NCBI GenBank assembly: GCA_947038115.1
Contig: CAMQVF010000006.1
Location: forward strand, 1-51,571
DNA: 51,571 nucleotides
Reading direction: 5' to 3'
Source: an uncultured Spirochaetia bacterium
GTDB taxonomy: Bacteria; Spirochaetota; Brachyspiria; Brachyspirales; Brachyspiraceae
Below the pieces are notes generated by a model. The model searched no databases. It had not been told where the DNA came from and worked only from the letters and a program-made list of their open reading frames with translations. How positions within the stretch are numbered: position 1 is the first letter of the stretch; each line of letters starts with the position of its first letter. The position numbers and the translations under genes were made by a program. Below are positions 34,805 to 42,846 of this stretch, piece by piece.

Positions 34805-35899
34805 ATGAATAAGGAAAAAATATCCGTTTCAACTGTTATAATATATGCAGGGGCATTTATGGCATTTTTAATCGGTTCTGGATTTGCTACAGGACAAGAA
34901 GTATTGCAGTATTTTACATCTTATGGATTTTGGGGAATAGCTGGAACATTTACAGTGTTTGCATTATTTGTATATGTATCAACTAGTTTTATTATGGTTG
35001 GCTACAATAAAAAATTTGAAAAACCAAATGATATTTACAAATATTATTGTGGAAAATATATCGGCACATTTTTCGACTACTTCTCTACACTATTCATTTA
35101 TATGTCTTATATAGTTATGGTTGCAGGAGCTGCTGCGACTATAAATCAGCAATATGGAATTCCCTCAATATTTGGTGGAATACTGCTAGTTGTTTTATCT
35201 ATAACTACTGTAGCTTTTGGACTTGGAAAAATAGTTAATGTCTTGGGTAGAATAGGACCTGTAGTAGTTGTGCTTTCAATAGTTCTTGGACTATACGGAA
35301 TATTTAGTAATATTGGTGGGCTAAAAGAAGGACATGAAATTGTTCCTACACTACCAGTACTCAGAGCTTCGACAAATTGGTTTTTAGCTGCCGCTTCATA
35401 CACAGGGTTTTGTATGCTTTGGCTTGCAGCTTTCATATCGGCAATTGGTTCTAAAACAAAAAATATAAAAGATGGTGTTTTGGGAATGGTATTTGGAGTT
35501 GTCGGATTTTGTGTAGCTGTTTTAATAGTATCTTTAGGGCTATTAGCTCATATCGAAGCTGTAGCAACTTCACAAGTACCTTCACTTTATATAGCAGGTC
35601 TTGTGCATCCAACTTTTGCATTTGTATTTTCTGTCATAGTTATAGCTGGTATTTATACAACAGCAGTGCCATTGCTTTGGACAGTTTCTAGCAGAATAAT
35701 AAATAATGACAAAAGCAAAAACTTTATTATTGTTACAATAGTAATTGGTGTTATTGGCGGTATAATTGGGCTGAAAGTTCCATTTAATAAACTTGTAAAT
35801 GTTGTGTATGTAATAAATGGATATGTTGGGTTTTTACTTTTGTTTTTAATGATTTTTAAAAGTATTACAACTATAATAAAAAAGAAAAATCATAACTAA
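34805..35899 (+). CDS. YkvI-like membrane transporter of the glycine reductase operon
   Basis: A 364-aa polytopic protein with about ten membrane segments. The start VIIYAGAFMAFLIGSGFATG, followed by QEVLQYFTSYGFWGI, matches the YkvI family (LeuT-like amino acid/cation symporter superfamily). Other segments include YMSYIVMVAGAAATINQQYG and a hydrophobic C-terminus ending KKKNHN. A GTGAGGAG ribosome-binding site precedes the ATG. Its place between grdX and grdE suggests that it imports the reductase substrate (glycine, sarcosine or betaine), in place of the BCCT-type transporter seen in some grd operons. The substrate is an inference from context only. Confidence 0.8.
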   Translation: MNKEKISVSTVIIYAGAFMAFLIGSGFATGQEVLQYFTSYGFWGIAGTFTVFALFVYVSTSFIMVGYNKKFEKPNDIYKYYCGKYIGTFFDYFSTLFIYMSYIVMVAGAAATINQQYGIPSIFGGILLVVLSITTVAFGLGKIVNVLGRIGPVVVVLSIVLGLYGIFSNIGGLKEGHEIVPTLPVLRASTNWFLAAASYTGFCMLWLAAFISAIGSKTKNIKDGVLGMVFGVVGFCVAVLIVSLGLLAHIEAVATSQVPSLYIAGLVHPTFAFVFSVIVIAGIYTTAVPLLWTVSSRIINNDKSKNFIIVTIVIGVIGGIIGLKVPFNKLVNVVYVINGYVGFLLLFLMIFKSITTIIKKKNHN

Positions 35900-35976
35900 A
35901 AATTGAATATAAAACACTTTAAGTTAAAACTTTTAGATTTATATAAATACAAAATTAATACAGTTTGGAGGCATTA

Positions 35977-37263
35977 ATGAAATTAGAACTTGGTAAGATT
36001 TTTATTAAGGATGTTCAGTTTGCTGATAAAACGAAAGTGGAAAAAAATGTTCTATATGTATGTGCTAAAGATATAGAAAAATTAGTTCTACAAGACGAAA
36101 GGCTTATATCAGCTAAAGTTGAACTAGCAAGGCCCGGAGAGTCTGTTAGAATAGCACCTGTAAAAGATGTTATCGAACCACGTGTTAAAGTAAGTGGTAG
36201 CGGTGGCATTTTCCCGGGTATTATAAACAAGGTAAAAGAAGTTGGTAGTGGACGCACTCATGCTTTGGTTGGCTCATGCGTAATTACTTGCGGTAAGATT
36301 GTTGGCTTTCAAGAAGGCATAATTGATATGTCAGGCGAGACTGCTAAATATACACCGTTTTCTCAAACAAATAATGTTTGTATAGTAATTGAACCTAAAG
36401 AAGGCATAACTACTCATAACTATGAAGAAGCTGGTAGACTTGCTGGTCTTCAAGTAGCTAATTTTATAGGTGAAGCTGGCAGAAATGTTACACCTGATGA
36501 AATCGTTACTTATGAAACTAAGCCATTGCTTGAGCAAGTAAATCAATATCCTAATTTGCCAAAAGTTGGATATGTTCACATGTTGCAGTCTCAAGGTCTT
36601 TTGCATGACACTTATTATTATGGTGTTGATGCAAAACAGTTTGTTCCTACTTTTATGTATCCAACTGAAATTATGGACGGTGCAATAGTTAGTGGAAACT
36701 GTGTAGCTCCTTGCGATAAAGTTACAACATATCACCATTTTCATAACCCTGTAATTGAAGACTTGTATCAAAGACATGGTAAAGATTTAAACTTCATCGG
36801 TGTAATTCTTACAAATGAAAATGTATTCTTGGCTGATAAAGAACGCTCATCTGACATGGTAGCAAAACTTGCTGAACATATGTGTCTTGATGGTGTTATT
36901 ATTACTGAAGAAGGATATGGCAATCCTGATACTGACTTAATGATGAACTGTAAAAAAGTATCAAACAAAGGAATTAAAGTTGTATTAATAACAGATGAAT
37001 TCCCTGGTAGAGATGGAAAATCTCAATCATTAGCTGATGCAGTTGTAGAGGCTGACACTTTAATATCATGTGGTAATGGTAATGTTATAGTAAACTTCCC
37101 ACCAATGGATAAAGTTATAGGAACACTTGACTATGTTGAAACTATGATTGGTGGTTATGATGGTAGTTTGAAATCTGACGGCAGTATCGAAGCGGAATTA
37201 CAAATAATAATTGCTTCTACTATAGCTAATGGATTCAACAAACTCACAGCTAGAACATACTAA
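35977..37263 (+). CDS. grdE: Glycine/sarcosine/betaine reductase component B proprotein GrdE
   Basis: A 428-aa proprotein of the substrate-activating component. Visible blocks are KLELGKIFIKDVQFADKTKV, GSGGIFPGIINKVKEVGSGR, GYVHMLQSQGLLHDTYYYG and IVSGNCVAPCDKVTTYHHFH. Cys242 in the Asn-Cys context is the expected self-cleavage point. Cleavage there gives two subunits, one starting with a pyruvoyl (or similar carbonyl) group that forms a Schiff base with the substrate amine. The C-terminal ASTIANGFNKLTARTY is also conserved. The start is ATG 35977 behind GGAGG; the TTG at 35965 includes that site. It is followed by grdB after 30 bases. Confidence 0.93.
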   Translation: MKLELGKIFIKDVQFADKTKVEKNVLYVCAKDIEKLVLQDERLISAKVELARPGESVRIAPVKDVIEPRVKVSGSGGIFPGIINKVKEVGSGRTHALVGSCVITCGKIVGFQEGIIDMSGETAKYTPFSQTNNVCIVIEPKEGITTHNYEEAGRLAGLQVANFIGEAGRNVTPDEIVTYETKPLLEQVNQYPNLPKVGYVHMLQSQGLLHDTYYYGVDAKQFVPTFMYPTEIMDGAIVSGNCVAPCDKVTTYHHFHNPVIEDLYQRHGKDLNFIGVILTNENVFLADKERSSDMVAKLAEHMCLDGVIITEEGYGNPDTDLMMNCKKVSNKGIKVVLITDEFPGRDGKSQSLADAVVEADTLISCGNGNVIVNFPPMDKVIGTLDYVETMIGGYDGSLKSDGSIEAELQIIIASTIANGFNKLTARTY

Positions 37264-37293
37264 GTTGCTTTAATTATTTTAAGGAGATATTAA

Positions 37294-38601
37294 ATGGCTA
37301 AAAAGAAAGTTATACATTATATAAACCAATTCTTTGCTGGAGTTGGTGGAGAAGAGAAGGCTGGAATAGAGCCTCAAATCAAAGAAGAAATTATAGGCCC
37401 TGGTCTAGGATTAGCTAAAGAATTTGGAAGCGACTATGAAATTGTTGCGACTATTTTCTGTGGCGATAATTTCTATGCTGAAAATCTTCAAGAAGCTGAA
37501 AATAGAATTTTAGAGATGGTTAAAAAATATAGCCCTGATTTGTTTATTGCTGGCCCTGCATTTGAAGCTGGTAGATATGGTGTTGCTTGTGGTGCTATTT
37601 GTAAAGCAGTCGAAGAGAAATTATCAATTCCTGCAATCACTGCTATGTACAAAGAGAACCCGGGTGTAGATATGTATCGTAAAGATTTACATATAATCGA
37701 AACTGGACATTCTGCTGCCGACATGAAAAACACACTTCCTAAAGTTGTTGCATTGGCTAAAAAAATGACTGAAGGAAAAGAAATTCTTTCTCCTAAAGAA
37801 GAAGGTTATTTTGAGCGTGGAATTAGGGTAAATTATTTTAATGAAGTTAGAGGTGCTACAAGAGCTGTTGATGCACTTGTTAAAAAAATTAAAGGTGATA
37901 AAGTTGAGACTGAATATCCAATGCCTACTTTTGATAGAGTCGCACCAGCTGCTGCTATAAAAGATATTAAATCGACTAGAATTGCAATTGTTACAAGTGG
38001 TGGAATTGTTCCTACTGGTAACCCTGACAAAGTTGAGAGTTCAAGTGCTACTAAATATGGTGTTTATAGCATTGATGGTATGAAAACAATGAACCCTAAA
38101 GATTTTATGACTGTTCATGGTGGATATGACAGAGCTTTTGTTACTGAAGATCCGAACCTTGTTATACCTCTTGATGTTATGAGAGAAATTGAATCAGAAG
38201 GTGGAATTGGTCAACTGGTTAATTATTTCATTTCAACAACAGGAACTGGAACTTCTACTGGAAATGCTAAACGTTTTGGTGAAGAATTCGTTCAAAAATT
38301 ATTGGCTGACGGTGTTCAAGCTGTAATACTTACATCTACCTGAGGCACTTGTACTCGTTGCGGTGCAACGATGGTCAAAGAAATTGAGCGTGTTGGTATT
38401 CCTGTAGTTCACATGGCGACAGTAGTTCCTATTTCACTAACGATTGGTGCGAATAGAATTATACCTGGTGTTGGTATTCCTTATCCTTTAGGAAATCCTC
38501 CTCTTGGTGAAGAAGCTAGTAAAAAAATTAGACGTAAAATGGTTGAAAAAGCTTTAGTAGCTTTACAAACTGAAATTACAGAACAAACTGTATTTGAATA
38601 A
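37294..38601 (+). CDS. grdB: Selenocysteine-containing glycine reductase component B, GrdB (UGA read through at codon 350)
   Basis: The frame has 436 codons including one in-frame TGA at 38341-38343. Both sides are clear GrdB: VIHYINQFFAGVGGEEKAGI at the start and ADGVQAVILTST before the TGA. After it come GTCTRCGATMVKEIERVG, PVVHMATVVPISLTIGANRI and a C-terminal EQTVFE. The TGA therefore encodes selenocysteine (ST-Sec-GTCTRCG), the residue that attacks the activated substrate carbon. A SECIS-like hairpin follows directly. An AAGGAG ribosome-binding site precedes the ATG. The paralogues GrdF (sarcosine) and GrdH (betaine) are alternatives; substrate cannot be fixed by eye. Confidence 0.95.
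38341..38370 (+). promoter_or_regulatory. UGA selenocysteine codon with SECIS-like hairpin
   Basis: Twelve bases after the TGA, a perfect 6-bp stem CGTTGC (38356-38361) and GCAACG (38365-38370) closes a GGT loop. Position and loop resemble the E. coli fdhF SECIS apical hairpin bound by SelB. The element is within the coding region, as is usual in bacteria. Confidence 0.8.
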
Positions 38602-38625
38602 AAATAGATAATACATATTTTTGTG

Positions 38626-38660
38626 TCCGGCAGGATTTAATTATTCTTGCCGGATTTTTT
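38626..38660 (+). terminator. Intrinsic terminator after grdB
   Basis: A 10-bp stem with one G-T pair (38626-38635 with 38645-38654; TCCGGCAGGA and its complement) is followed by six T. It is GC-rich in an AT-rich region and lies 25 bases after the grdB stop. Confidence 0.92.
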
Positions 38661-38682
38661 ATATCAAAAACTAAATTATTTT

Positions 38683-39630
38683 TTAGCTCTTACCATATCT
38701 TAAAGTTTCCCTTTCTAAAGTCTCTTTAATCAACGGCTCAAGATGTGATGAATAAAACTCACGAGGGGTGTCTGAAATAAATGCACTTGAAAAATCATTT
38801 CTCACATTCAAATTATAAGTGTGAATTGCAGGCGTTAATGTTTCTTTTATAGACTCTGATGCCCCAAAATTAACTTCCGCTTTTATATCTGATTTAGATA
38901 TTTTATCCATCTCCAAAATTAAATCTCTTATTTTATCAACCGCATATTTTTGCTCATCTGTATAATTCATATATTCGGCAGAGCTAATATTTTTAACATC
39001 GCCAACATTATACATAGTTTCAAGCTTTTGAATTTGACCAGATAAAAAACTTATTTGCGAACCTGAACTATCAAAACCACCCTCGCCTAAGCTCGATAAA
39101 AATTTAAACTGCTCCATTTCAAAATTCATATATTCTTTACTTTGATCAAATGATTCTTTTAATTTTGCTTCTCTATAATTAGCCTCTTGCTCGATTAATT
39201 GAATTTCATATTTTGATACATCTTCACCAGCTTTTTTTCTCATTTCTATTTCTTGCATTAAGTTACTTATTTTGAGTTGATGTAAAGCCTCACTTGTCGC
39301 TCTCTCATCACTAGCCAAAGAATATTTAAGTTCAGACTCCATCAATGAATTTTCTTGTGCCATTTGATTTGCTTTCGATTTATAAGCGTCCATCTGGGCT
39401 TTACCTCTATTATCACTCAAATTAAAAAGTGAGTCTATAAAACCTGAAACCACATTGCCTACCACAGGAATTGAATCTGTAACACTGGTAATAACCGACT
39501 GCCACATGCCAACAGCATCATTTGATTTGCTGCCCATAGTATCAAAAGTAGATATTACGCTTGAAGAAATTGAAGAGAATGCTTGTGAAAAGTTGTCTTC
39601 CAAAGAAAGTTCTATACCGAGTTGTTCCAT
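38683..39630 (-). CDS. Unrecognised helical protein, faintly tape-measure-like
   Basis: A 315-aa protein with no signal peptide and a good AAGGAG ribosome-binding site. The N-terminus (LGIELSLEDNFSQAFSSISS) and a hydrophobic helix VVGNVVSGFIDSLFNLSD are followed by a long charged coiled-coil region (about residues 75-190). It ends with a globular part finishing PREFYSSHLEPLIKETLERE. The Ser-rich amphipathic start and coiled coil recall pieces of phage tail tape-measure proteins or a gene-transfer-agent component. No other phage gene is near, so this is only a resemblance. It lies downstream of the patatin gene on the same strand, 46 bases away. Confidence 0.6.
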   Translation of the reverse strand: MEQLGIELSLEDNFSQAFSSISSSVISTFDTMGSKSNDAVGMWQSVITSVTDSIPVVGNVVSGFIDSLFNLSDNRGKAQMDAYKSKANQMAQENSLMESELKYSLASDERATSEALHQLKISNLMQEIEMRKKAGEDVSKYEIQLIEQEANYREAKLKESFDQSKEYMNFEMEQFKFLSSLGEGGFDSSGSQISFLSGQIQKLETMYNVGDVKNISSAEYMNYTDEQKYAVDKIRDLILEMDKISKSDIKAEVNFGASESIKETLTPAIHTYNLNVRNDFSSAFISDTPREFYSSHLEPLIKETLERETLRYGKS

Positions 39631-39676
39631 AATAATAATCTCCTTAAGTATAGAAGCTTAAAATTAGAAATTATTT

Positions 39677-40513
39677 TTATAGTTTAATCTTACACAAAAC
39701 TTTCATTGCATCTCGATAGCCTAAGTTTGCTCTTTCTTTAGTGCTATCAAGCGAGAAGTCTAAGACGCCATTAATAAAACTGCCAAGTGAAACATCAGGA
39801 ATAATATGATACATATTTACACCTTCATGATATTCAAGTTCACTGTTAGGGCTCAAGTGAATAACAATTATATTTTTATACCCAGCGTCTAAAAGTGGTT
39901 CTATGGGCACATTACTTCCACCCAAAGATTTAATACCACCGTCAATATAATCTTTACCGTCGATATTCTCAACTCCAAATAGAACTGGAATAGAACTACT
40001 TGCCAAAAGTATAGATTTTATTTTTTCTCCATCCAGTTTATTTACCTTGAAATAATTAATTCCTAAAGGGTCAAGTCCTATTGCTGAAATAAAAAAATCT
40101 ATTTTAGAAGTTGAAATTTTATCCAAGTCCAAATATTCATCTATAAGTTCGAGAAGTCCGTCCCTTGACAATATACCAGAATTCCCCAAAGAAATAAATA
40201 GACTTTTAAGACTTACTTTTATATCTTCATCTAAAAATATTGTTTTTAAATTCTCAATAATACTATCAGAATGTCTAGTAATTATTTTATCTTGAACTTT
40301 ATTAAGCCATAAATACTCAAGTGTATTGTAGTCATTTTGAACAAAAAAACAGCCATTAAAAGCACCGACTGAAGTTGCAGATATAGCCTTAATTCTTTTA
40401 TATAAACCCAAATCTTTAATTGCCTTAAAAACACCCAGTTCGTATGAGCCTTTGCCTCCACCCCCTGCAAATACCAATGCAAACTTCTTCTTTTTTAGAG
40501 AACAGCAAAACAT
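39677..40513 (-). CDS. Patatin-like phospholipase
   Basis: A 278-aa protein. The oxyanion loop is ALVFAGGGGKGSYELGVF (about residues 12-29), the nucleophile region is AISATSVGAFNGCFF (Ser near residue 46, with Ala where most members have Gly), and the catalytic Asp is in YIDGGIKSLGG near residue 185. Patatin-like enzymes hydrolyse phospholipid acyl chains using a Ser-Asp dyad. There is no signal peptide. The start is ATG 40513 with GGAG five bases upstream; the GTG at 40519 lies in that ribosome-binding site. It follows the penicillin-binding-protein gene by 29 bases. Confidence 0.85.
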   Translation of the reverse strand: MFCCSLKKKKFALVFAGGGGKGSYELGVFKAIKDLGLYKRIKAISATSVGAFNGCFFVQNDYNTLEYLWLNKVQDKIITRHSDSIIENLKTIFLDEDIKVSLKSLFISLGNSGILSRDGLLELIDEYLDLDKISTSKIDFFISAIGLDPLGINYFKVNKLDGEKIKSILLASSSIPVLFGVENIDGKDYIDGGIKSLGGSNVPIEPLLDAGYKNIIVIHLSPNSELEYHEGVNMYHIIPDVSLGSFINGVLDFSLDSTKERANLGYRDAMKVLCKIKL

Positions 40514-40542
40514 AAACACTCCTAAGCAAAAGTACAGTAACT

Positions 40543-42798
40543 CTAATTTTTTATTTTTCCATCACTAGGGTCAAATATTTCTTCTTCTTTAAGTTCTACT
40601 ATATTATCAATACTATATTCTCTTTGAGAATTAGTTGAACCTTCTTCTATAATCTCATCCTCTGTTCTTAAATGATCAATAGGGCATTGAGTAGAAATAT
40701 CGATACTACCAATAGTAAATGGTTTAATATCATCGCATGTGTGGTTACGAGGCAAGCCCGACACCGCACAAACTTCTATCACTTTCACACCCTCGGGCAG
40801 TTTCCAAGTAAAATTTTTATCAGCATTAGGTATGACATTATTTAAATACTCTAAAGCTGCCTTCGCCGTATCAACTCCACCAAGAGCATTACTAGGCATA
40901 ACATTATTTTTATCACTACCAATCCAAGTAACAACTACAATATCAGTATTATAGGCAACAAACCAAGCATCTCGATGATCACTAGTTGTTCCAGTTTTTG
41001 CTGAAAAAGAAGGATATGTTACATTCATTTCTCTTGCACTTCTCGATGCTGTTCCACCAGAATCCAAAACTTTTTGAAGAATTGAATTAACAAAATAATA
41101 AGATGAATCGGAAACAGAATCTATTTTTATAGGTGCTTTGTCAACTAAATTATCAATATTAACTTCATTACCATCATGATCAACCACTCTCTCAACAATA
41201 TAAGGATTAAATCTAGTTCCATAATTAACAAAGACAGTATATGCACTAGCCAAATCAAGTGGAGACATTTCAACAGTTCCAAGCCCTATTGATAAAGCAT
41301 TAGGAATATAAGCATTCTCTCCAAAAAAATATCTTGAATTTTTCACAAAATAGTTGAGTCCAACATCATATAAAAGTTTAACAGACACTGTATTTATAGA
41401 TTTAATTAATGCTGTTTCAATTGTAATCTCACCCATATAACGTCTATTAAAATTACGAGGCGACCAAGGCTCTTTGCCCACTCCTTGAGGATATGTATAA
41501 TTGGTATCTATAATTTTAGTAAAAGGATGCAAACCTGTTTCAAAAGCATATAAATATATGAACGGTTTCATAACACTACCAATTTGTCTTTTTGCTTGAA
41601 ACGCTCTATTAAATTGATTATCAAAAGTATAACCATCGCCACCTATCATACTAATGATTCCACCTGTTTTGGCATCAATAGCAACGAAAGCTCCTTGAAT
41701 ACTTTCATCTGACGAACTAGCTTGAATGTCTCTAATTTTTTTCTTTATTATAGCATCTGAAGTTCTGTAATGTCTTTCATTAACTGTCGTATATATTTTA
41801 AGTCCTGAAAGTGCTAACTCATCTTCATCAAAATAGTCGAGCAACTGCTGTCGAACATATTCATTCACATAAGGAGTTCTATTTACAGTCATTTTCCATT
41901 GAGAACCTTGAACCGATTTCTCTAAATCACTATAGGCATATTCAAAAACTTTCATCTCTTCTTCAATTGTATTTTTATCTATAAATCCATGACTATACAT
42001 TCTCGATAAAATTTGTTTAACTTTTTTCTTGTTATTTTCAGGATTATTAACAATAGAATAATAAGTAGGATTCGGCAACATCGAAACAAGTATTGCATAT
42101 TCAACAAGTCGACATTCTCTAAGTGTTTTATCGAAATAGTAATTTGCCGCAGCCTCAAACCCATAGTTCCCCGCACCTAAATATACAGTATTTAAATACA
42201 TGGCAAGAATTTCTCTTTTTTCATATCTTCTTTCTATTTCATGAGCGACGAATATTTCAAATATTTTTCTTTTAAAACTTCTCTCACTTTTTGTAAATAA
42301 TAACTTCGCAAGCTGTTGAGTAAGAGTTGAGCCTCCACCTACAATACGCCCCGCTAAAATCGACTGAAAACCTAAATATGCTGAACGTATATAATTAACT
42401 CCACCATGTTTATAAAATTGCTGATCTTCCATTACAATAAGCATATTTTCTAAAATAGAATTAATATCATCGACATTTACAACCTCATAGGCTGGTGGCA
42501 TATACTCGCCTATAAGTATCGAATTTTTATCATAAATACGGGTTGGAGGAGAATTTCCAAATGGATTAAGAGGATTAAAATATCTTATCTTCTTTTCATC
42601 GCCTCGAATAACTATTATATTATAATATTCTTCAAGTGTAGCCATACTATCATCTTTGCGTGAAAGCCAATCTCTATATATAGCGAATACAAAATAACCA
42701 GATACCAATGAGAAAACTACACCGATAAAAATAAATATCAGTATTGAATATAGTAGGACTTTCGAAAATAGACTTTTTTTTGCTTTTATTTTTTTCAT
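40543..42798 (-). CDS. mrcA: Class A penicillin-binding protein (PBP1A-like)
   Basis: A 751-aa bifunctional peptidoglycan synthase. It has a short basic cytoplasmic start, one membrane anchor (about residues 14-37) and a glycosyltransferase domain with MEDQQFYKHGGVNYIRSAYL near residue 123 and GGGSTLTQQLAKLLFT. The transpeptidase domain follows, with SVMKPFIYLYAF (SxxK, near 410), IKSINTVS (SxN) and FSAKTGTTSDHRDAWFVAY (KTG, near 598). The tail after the domain is acidic and contains two Cys-containing segments (VCAVSGLPRNHTCDD). It lies 48 bases downstream of smc. Confidence 0.94.
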   Translation of the reverse strand: MKKIKAKKSLFSKVLLYSILIFIFIGVVFSLVSGYFVFAIYRDWLSRKDDSMATLEEYYNIIVIRGDEKKIRYFNPLNPFGNSPPTRIYDKNSILIGEYMPPAYEVVNVDDINSILENMLIVMEDQQFYKHGGVNYIRSAYLGFQSILAGRIVGGGSTLTQQLAKLLFTKSERSFKRKIFEIFVAHEIERRYEKREILAMYLNTVYLGAGNYGFEAAANYYFDKTLRECRLVEYAILVSMLPNPTYYSIVNNPENNKKKVKQILSRMYSHGFIDKNTIEEEMKVFEYAYSDLEKSVQGSQWKMTVNRTPYVNEYVRQQLLDYFDEDELALSGLKIYTTVNERHYRTSDAIIKKKIRDIQASSSDESIQGAFVAIDAKTGGIISMIGGDGYTFDNQFNRAFQAKRQIGSVMKPFIYLYAFETGLHPFTKIIDTNYTYPQGVGKEPWSPRNFNRRYMGEITIETALIKSINTVSVKLLYDVGLNYFVKNSRYFFGENAYIPNALSIGLGTVEMSPLDLASAYTVFVNYGTRFNPYIVERVVDHDGNEVNIDNLVDKAPIKIDSVSDSSYYFVNSILQKVLDSGGTASRSAREMNVTYPSFSAKTGTTSDHRDAWFVAYNTDIVVVTWIGSDKNNVMPSNALGGVDTAKAALEYLNNVIPNADKNFTWKLPEGVKVIEVCAVSGLPRNHTCDDIKPFTIGSIDISTQCPIDHLRTEDEIIEEGSTNSQREYSIDNIVELKEEEIFDPSDGKIKN

Positions 42799-42846
42799 AT
42801 ATTATATTATCTTATTCTAAAATTATTATAATACAAGTTAAATTTT

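Noticed and set aside
36331-36777. 148-aa open frame antisense to grdE
   Set aside because: It lies fully inside a well-conserved gene, has no ribosome-binding site and shows low-complexity composition; it is a shadow frame.
38341-38343. Frameshift or nonsense mutation making grdB a pseudogene
   Set aside because: The frame continues in phase after the TGA with perfect GrdB homology, the position equals the known Sec site, and a SECIS-like hairpin follows.
38683-39630. Prophage or gene-transfer-agent island around the tape-measure-like gene
   Set aside because: All neighbours are housekeeping genes (grdB, patatin, PBP, smc); no integrase, capsid or terminase gene is present.
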